In this document: one piece after another, positions 61,229 through 64,000 of the stretch | Position numbering within the stretch: position 1 is the stretch's first letter | Layout of the letters: every line of letters begins with the position of its first letter | NCBI GenBank assembly: GCA_963693305.1 | Contig: OY855913.1 | Location: forward strand, 15,593,022 to 15,657,021 | Source of the DNA: Meandrina meandrites | Taxonomy: Eukaryota; Cnidaria; Anthozoa; Scleractinia; Meandrinidae | Direction: 5' to 3' | Length of the DNA stretch: 64,000 nt | Made by a program: the position numbers and the translations under genes | Notes under the pieces: model-generated | Databases searched by the model: none | What the model saw: the letters and a program-made list of their open reading frames with translations, nothing else | What the model was told of the DNA's origin: nothing

Positions 61229-61929
61229 GGGACGGACCATTATTTTTCTGGAGGGGGGGGGGGGGGGGGGGGGGGATGAAAAATATTGAAAAAAATTGTT
61301 TGCAGGGCCTAAAAAGACAAAATAAATTGTTTGCAAACATCATATGTATTAAAAAAATAGTTTGCATAGAAGTCAGAGAAACTTTTTTTTAATTTTTTAA
61401 TTTTTAACGAAGACTATTGAGCAGCACAAGGAAAGACTTCTTGTAGTTGTAAGCTTGTCGTTTATTTCCGACGCGTTTCGTCTCTAACTGAGACTTCTTC
61501 TTGGAATGAATACAACTAGCAAAGAACAGCAGTTAGAGACGAAACGCGTCGGAAATAAACGACAAGCTTACAACCACAAGAAGTCTTTCCTTGTGCTGCT
61601 CACTAGTCTTCGTTAAAAAATTAAAAAATTAAAACAAAATTACTGCCGCCAATCTTCGTAGTGTACGTCTCAGAAAACGAAAAAGATGAGTTCAGAGGTG
61701 TTTAGTGGTCGCCACCATAAAATATTGTATTAAATAATGATTGATGGCAGCAAAAGCGAACCTCCTTTTTGTGTCAGATCGTGGTTAAAAAAGATCGAAA
61801 AAAAATTGTTTGCAGGAAGGTGTTGTTAGAAAAAAATTGTTTGCAGAGGTGCATAGATAAAAAAAAAGTTTGCAGAGAGAGATTTTTCATCCCCCCCCCC
61901 CCCCCTCCAGAAAAATAATGGTCCGTCCC
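61229..61929. mobile_element. Harbinger-like MITE (701 bp) with TAA target duplication
   Basis: Left end GGGACGGACCATTATTTTTC, right end its inverse complement; inside the ends lie a long G-run (61253-61275) and C-run. TAA flanks both sides (61226-61228, 61930-61932). The undisturbed site CAGTAAATGC survives in the duplicate at 62513-62522. A 3-bp TAA target is typical of PIF/Harbinger. No transposase frame. Confidence 0.8.
61388..61632. repeat. Nested foldback inside the MITE (arms about 105 bp)
   Basis: TTAACGAAGACTATTGAGCA ... GACGCGTTTCGTCTCTAACTG (left) pairs with CAGTTAGAGACGAAACGCGTC ... TGCTCACTAGTCTTCGTTAA (right), with a loop of about 40 nt. A separate foldback element inserted in the MITE is likely. 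Confidence 0.8.
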
Positions 61930-63205
61930 TAAATGCTTGCGTGTTCTCCAGTAACACTATACTGCAACTTAATGTTCGACTATGTTTAACAGCTGTCAAG
62001 ACTCGTGGTTAAGTCACGAAAGACATTAACATAAGCAGTCATTGCTCCGGTTGAGCGTGGGATAAACATTACTATTGTCTCTTGAACTACAACTAGACGC
62101 TTAACTGCGTGTACCCAGGCAGTTGTTAAACTGTCAAGGCTAAGTAAAGAAATAAATTGACTTTGTTTGCACAGCCATGATTGTGTTAGAACTGTGCTGT
62201 ATCAAACAGTGATTAAAATTGCACTACTAAGCGTACTAGTGAAATAGCCAAGTTTCGATATTTTAAAATTCAGCCTAAAACAATAGACATCACTGCAAAC
62301 GTTGTGTGCATTTGTATGTGGTTTGAGAAGAAATCATGGTATTAAAATTACCCTTAACAACTTCGGACGCTTAACATAAGTACACAATAAAGTTGACAAC
62401 CATTCGTCACTCGCGGTCGTCGCTTCGCGATTCGCTGCGCGTCGCTCTGCGACGCTTTGCGGCTCGCTACGCTCGCCAAAAGAGGGCGACTTGGTGCAAG
62501 TCTACCATTTGGCAGTAAATGCATGGATATCACACGTGTATCCTTCCTTGGTTAAGTCACGAAATACATTTACATAAGCAGTCATTGCTTCTGTTGAGCG
62601 TGGGATAAACATTACTTTTGTCTGGCTGGATTTGGCGTGGTAATATAAACATTATGAAACAATTTAAGTTATTATGGAGGAGAAGAATGTCCAGTTTATG
62701 TGCACTTTGAAATAGTAGCAATTGGCATGAAATTGTTGTTTACGTCAGTTTTTTTCTTGATCCTTATCATCTGATGCTGCCGTAAATTGAGAATTTTCAC
62801 GCGATATATTTTTTTTATTTCCTCATTAGGCAAAACTTGATTTTGTTTATGTATCTCATTATTCAATAGTGGGATGCACATAGACTGCAGTTTTAATTGT
62901 TGTTTTCAAAGTTTGCATTGTACCACTGAATTTCATAATTTACGGCTTTTTCTAGCGTTACATTTTTTGTAACTGTGGTGACAGGCAATAGCGTGCGCTA
63001 AACCTAAATTATTATAAATGGGAAGCACTTATTAGCTTCTTGGAAAAAAAAAAGATGTCGGAGGAAAAAAGAGAAAAAAAAAGATCGTGCGCTTTATGCA
63101 TCATTGTATTGCGGATTTTAAGAGGTTTAAAGAAGGGATAGCAAAAAGAAATTTATTTTTGGAACAAAACTAAAATATTTTTATCTTTTCTGCTTATACT
63201 GATGC
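61930..63205. other. Non-coding stretch with duplicated blocks
   Basis: Carries the other copies of the 61000-61228 duplication. A segment at 62409-62476 is a dense run of GCGTCGCTCTGCGACGCTTTGCGGCTCGC-type words (CpG-rich, self-complementary in parts). No gene. Confidence 0.45.
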
Positions 63206-63217
63206 ATGTTCTTCATC

Positions 63218-63334
63218 ATGGAAAATAGTCGTCGCCTCAAAGAGGCCTTTGATTGTAACATGCAGCGAGTAATCAGAACCCTACAGCAGGCACAAACAGC
63301 GCGGCAACAAGCACAATTTTATGATGCATACAAG
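63218..63334 (+). CDS. Possible first coding exon of an unrecognised gene
   Basis: ATG at 63218 (another in-frame ATG at 63206) opens MENSRRLKEAFDCNMQRVIR then TLQQAQTARQQAQFYDAYK, followed by a donor AAG/GTAAAA in phase 0. The peptide is helical and Gln/Arg/Ala-rich, unlike random translation of this AT-rich DNA. No next exon lies within the remaining 660 bp that I can recognise. Function unknown. Confidence 0.4.
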
Positions 63335-63840
63335 GTAAAATTAAACATCTTATATCTGTCCCTCCTATCGCGTCATTTGTCAGTTTATTTTCGAAAAAAT
63401 CTTACCATGGCAACAACAAACATTACGAAAACCCCTTGTAAATTTTCATCACCAATGTTTCCATTTCCGAGGAGAAATAAAGCCGCCATGTCGAGAACTT
63501 CTAACCATCCGCTTTTCAACTGCAATGTAGACTCTCTCAGGCACTTTGGTTCTCGTATACATATACTTTTATATAATCGGTCATAAAATAATAATGTTTA
63601 CGGACAGTTTTTCGTTTTTTAATGCCCTGCAAAGACGTTAACGTCGGTTGAAGGGTTCTAAAAAGCAGGGAAAAGCGGCAAAAAGCCAAAATAATAAAAA
63701 ATAATCATTTAAAGGCAAGAAAGAGTTAAATTAGGCTTTTTCCGGAGTGCCGGCGATAAAGATATTTTGTGATAACAGTATCCCTGGCTATGGCTTCTAC
63801 CGGCGGATATGTACTGGTTTGAGTACAAAACACAAAATTT

Positions 63841-63912
63841 GGAAAATCCGGGTATCGATCCCGGTACATCCCGCATGCGAAGCGGCCGCTCTACCATTTG
63901 AGCTAATTCCCC
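63841..63912 (-). tRNA. tRNA-Ala(CGC)-like gene
   Basis: 72 nt that fold as a cloverleaf: acceptor GGGGAAT/ATTTTCC (two G-U pairs), D stem GCTC/GAGC, anticodon loop TTCGCAT (CGC), T arm CCGGG ATCGATA CCCGG. Followed by TTTT within a few bases on the minus strand, a Pol III stop. A 27-43 mismatch is present. Animal tRNA-Ala genes share the GGGGAATTAGCTCAAATGGT start. Because this sequence is also a common SINE head in corals, a retroposed copy is possible. Confidence 0.65.
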
Positions 63913-64000
63913 CGTGTTCAAACTCATATCACACCATTAAAATATCACTCGCTCGCGAATCCCGCCAGCTTACTCAACTTCTCACCAATCCCCTCGCGAC

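Noticed and set aside
63709..63927. Minus-strand frame containing ELAQMVERPLRMRDVPGSIP
   Set aside because: Translation of the tRNA-Ala-like sequence, a common artefact in coral annotations.

Overview
The window looks like nuclear DNA from an anthozoan cnidarian, most likely a stony coral. It is AT-rich, intron-containing and gene-poor. It carries a long TPR-CHAT protein of a kind expanded in corals, an animal haem peroxidase with clear splice signals, Penelope-like and other retroelement debris, many MITE and foldback repeats, and tRNA-derived SINEs. No bacterial or organellar gene organisation is visible.

Left third (1-25,250) is a nest of mobile elements. A LINE ORF1 fragment and a Penelope-like reverse transcriptase fragment (split by a 655-bp TTAA-bounded MITE) are followed by a Ty3/Gypsy-type LTR retrotransposon on the minus strand (1998-22778: LTR, polypurine tract, integrase, RNase H, RT, protease, gag, tRNA primer site, truncated 5' LTR). 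Into that Gypsy element a complete 16,055-bp Polinton/Maverick-type virus-like transposon has inserted (5246-21300). It is flanked by a 5-bp target duplication (ACCGG) and carries 346-bp terminal inverted repeats. It encodes a protein-primed family B DNA polymerase (broken by a frameshift), a retroviral-type integrase, an A32/FtsK-HerA-like packaging ATPase, a likely jelly-roll major capsid protein, a likely minor capsid protein, and about eight lineage-type proteins, many with membrane segments. Notable features are long palindromes at both termini, repeated near-palindromic motifs immediately upstream of genes, and an iteron-rich non-coding control region of 1.2 kb. No adenovirus-type protease was recognised.

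Middle (25,250-45,400) is mostly non-coding. It contains one large single-exon-like gene on the minus strand (29020-32349), with about 16 TPR repeats built from near-identical 120-bp DNA units followed by a CHAT caspase-like domain with its His and Cys present. Further right are a TTAA-bounded duplication with a MITE at its junction, several dispersed repeats, a Penelope GIY-YIG fragment and a striking GC-rich heptamer array of exactly 53 units (40878-41248).

Right third (45,400-64,000) contains a secreted animal haem peroxidase on the minus strand (exons between 45424 and 50175). Its central exons appear to be missing, and its third exon runs into a tRNA-like sequence. There is a composite SINE inserted in a LINE fragment with a 12-bp target duplication, a decayed non-LTR retrotransposon (52385-54150), a minus-strand gene made of tandemly duplicated phase-1 exons encoding proline-rich peptides (57746-60161), a Harbinger-like MITE with a nested foldback, a possible first exon of another gene (63218-63334) and a tRNA-Ala(CGC)-like gene (63841-63912).

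Boundaries of repeats were read by eye. Family assignments rest on motifs recognised in the translations, not on database searches.
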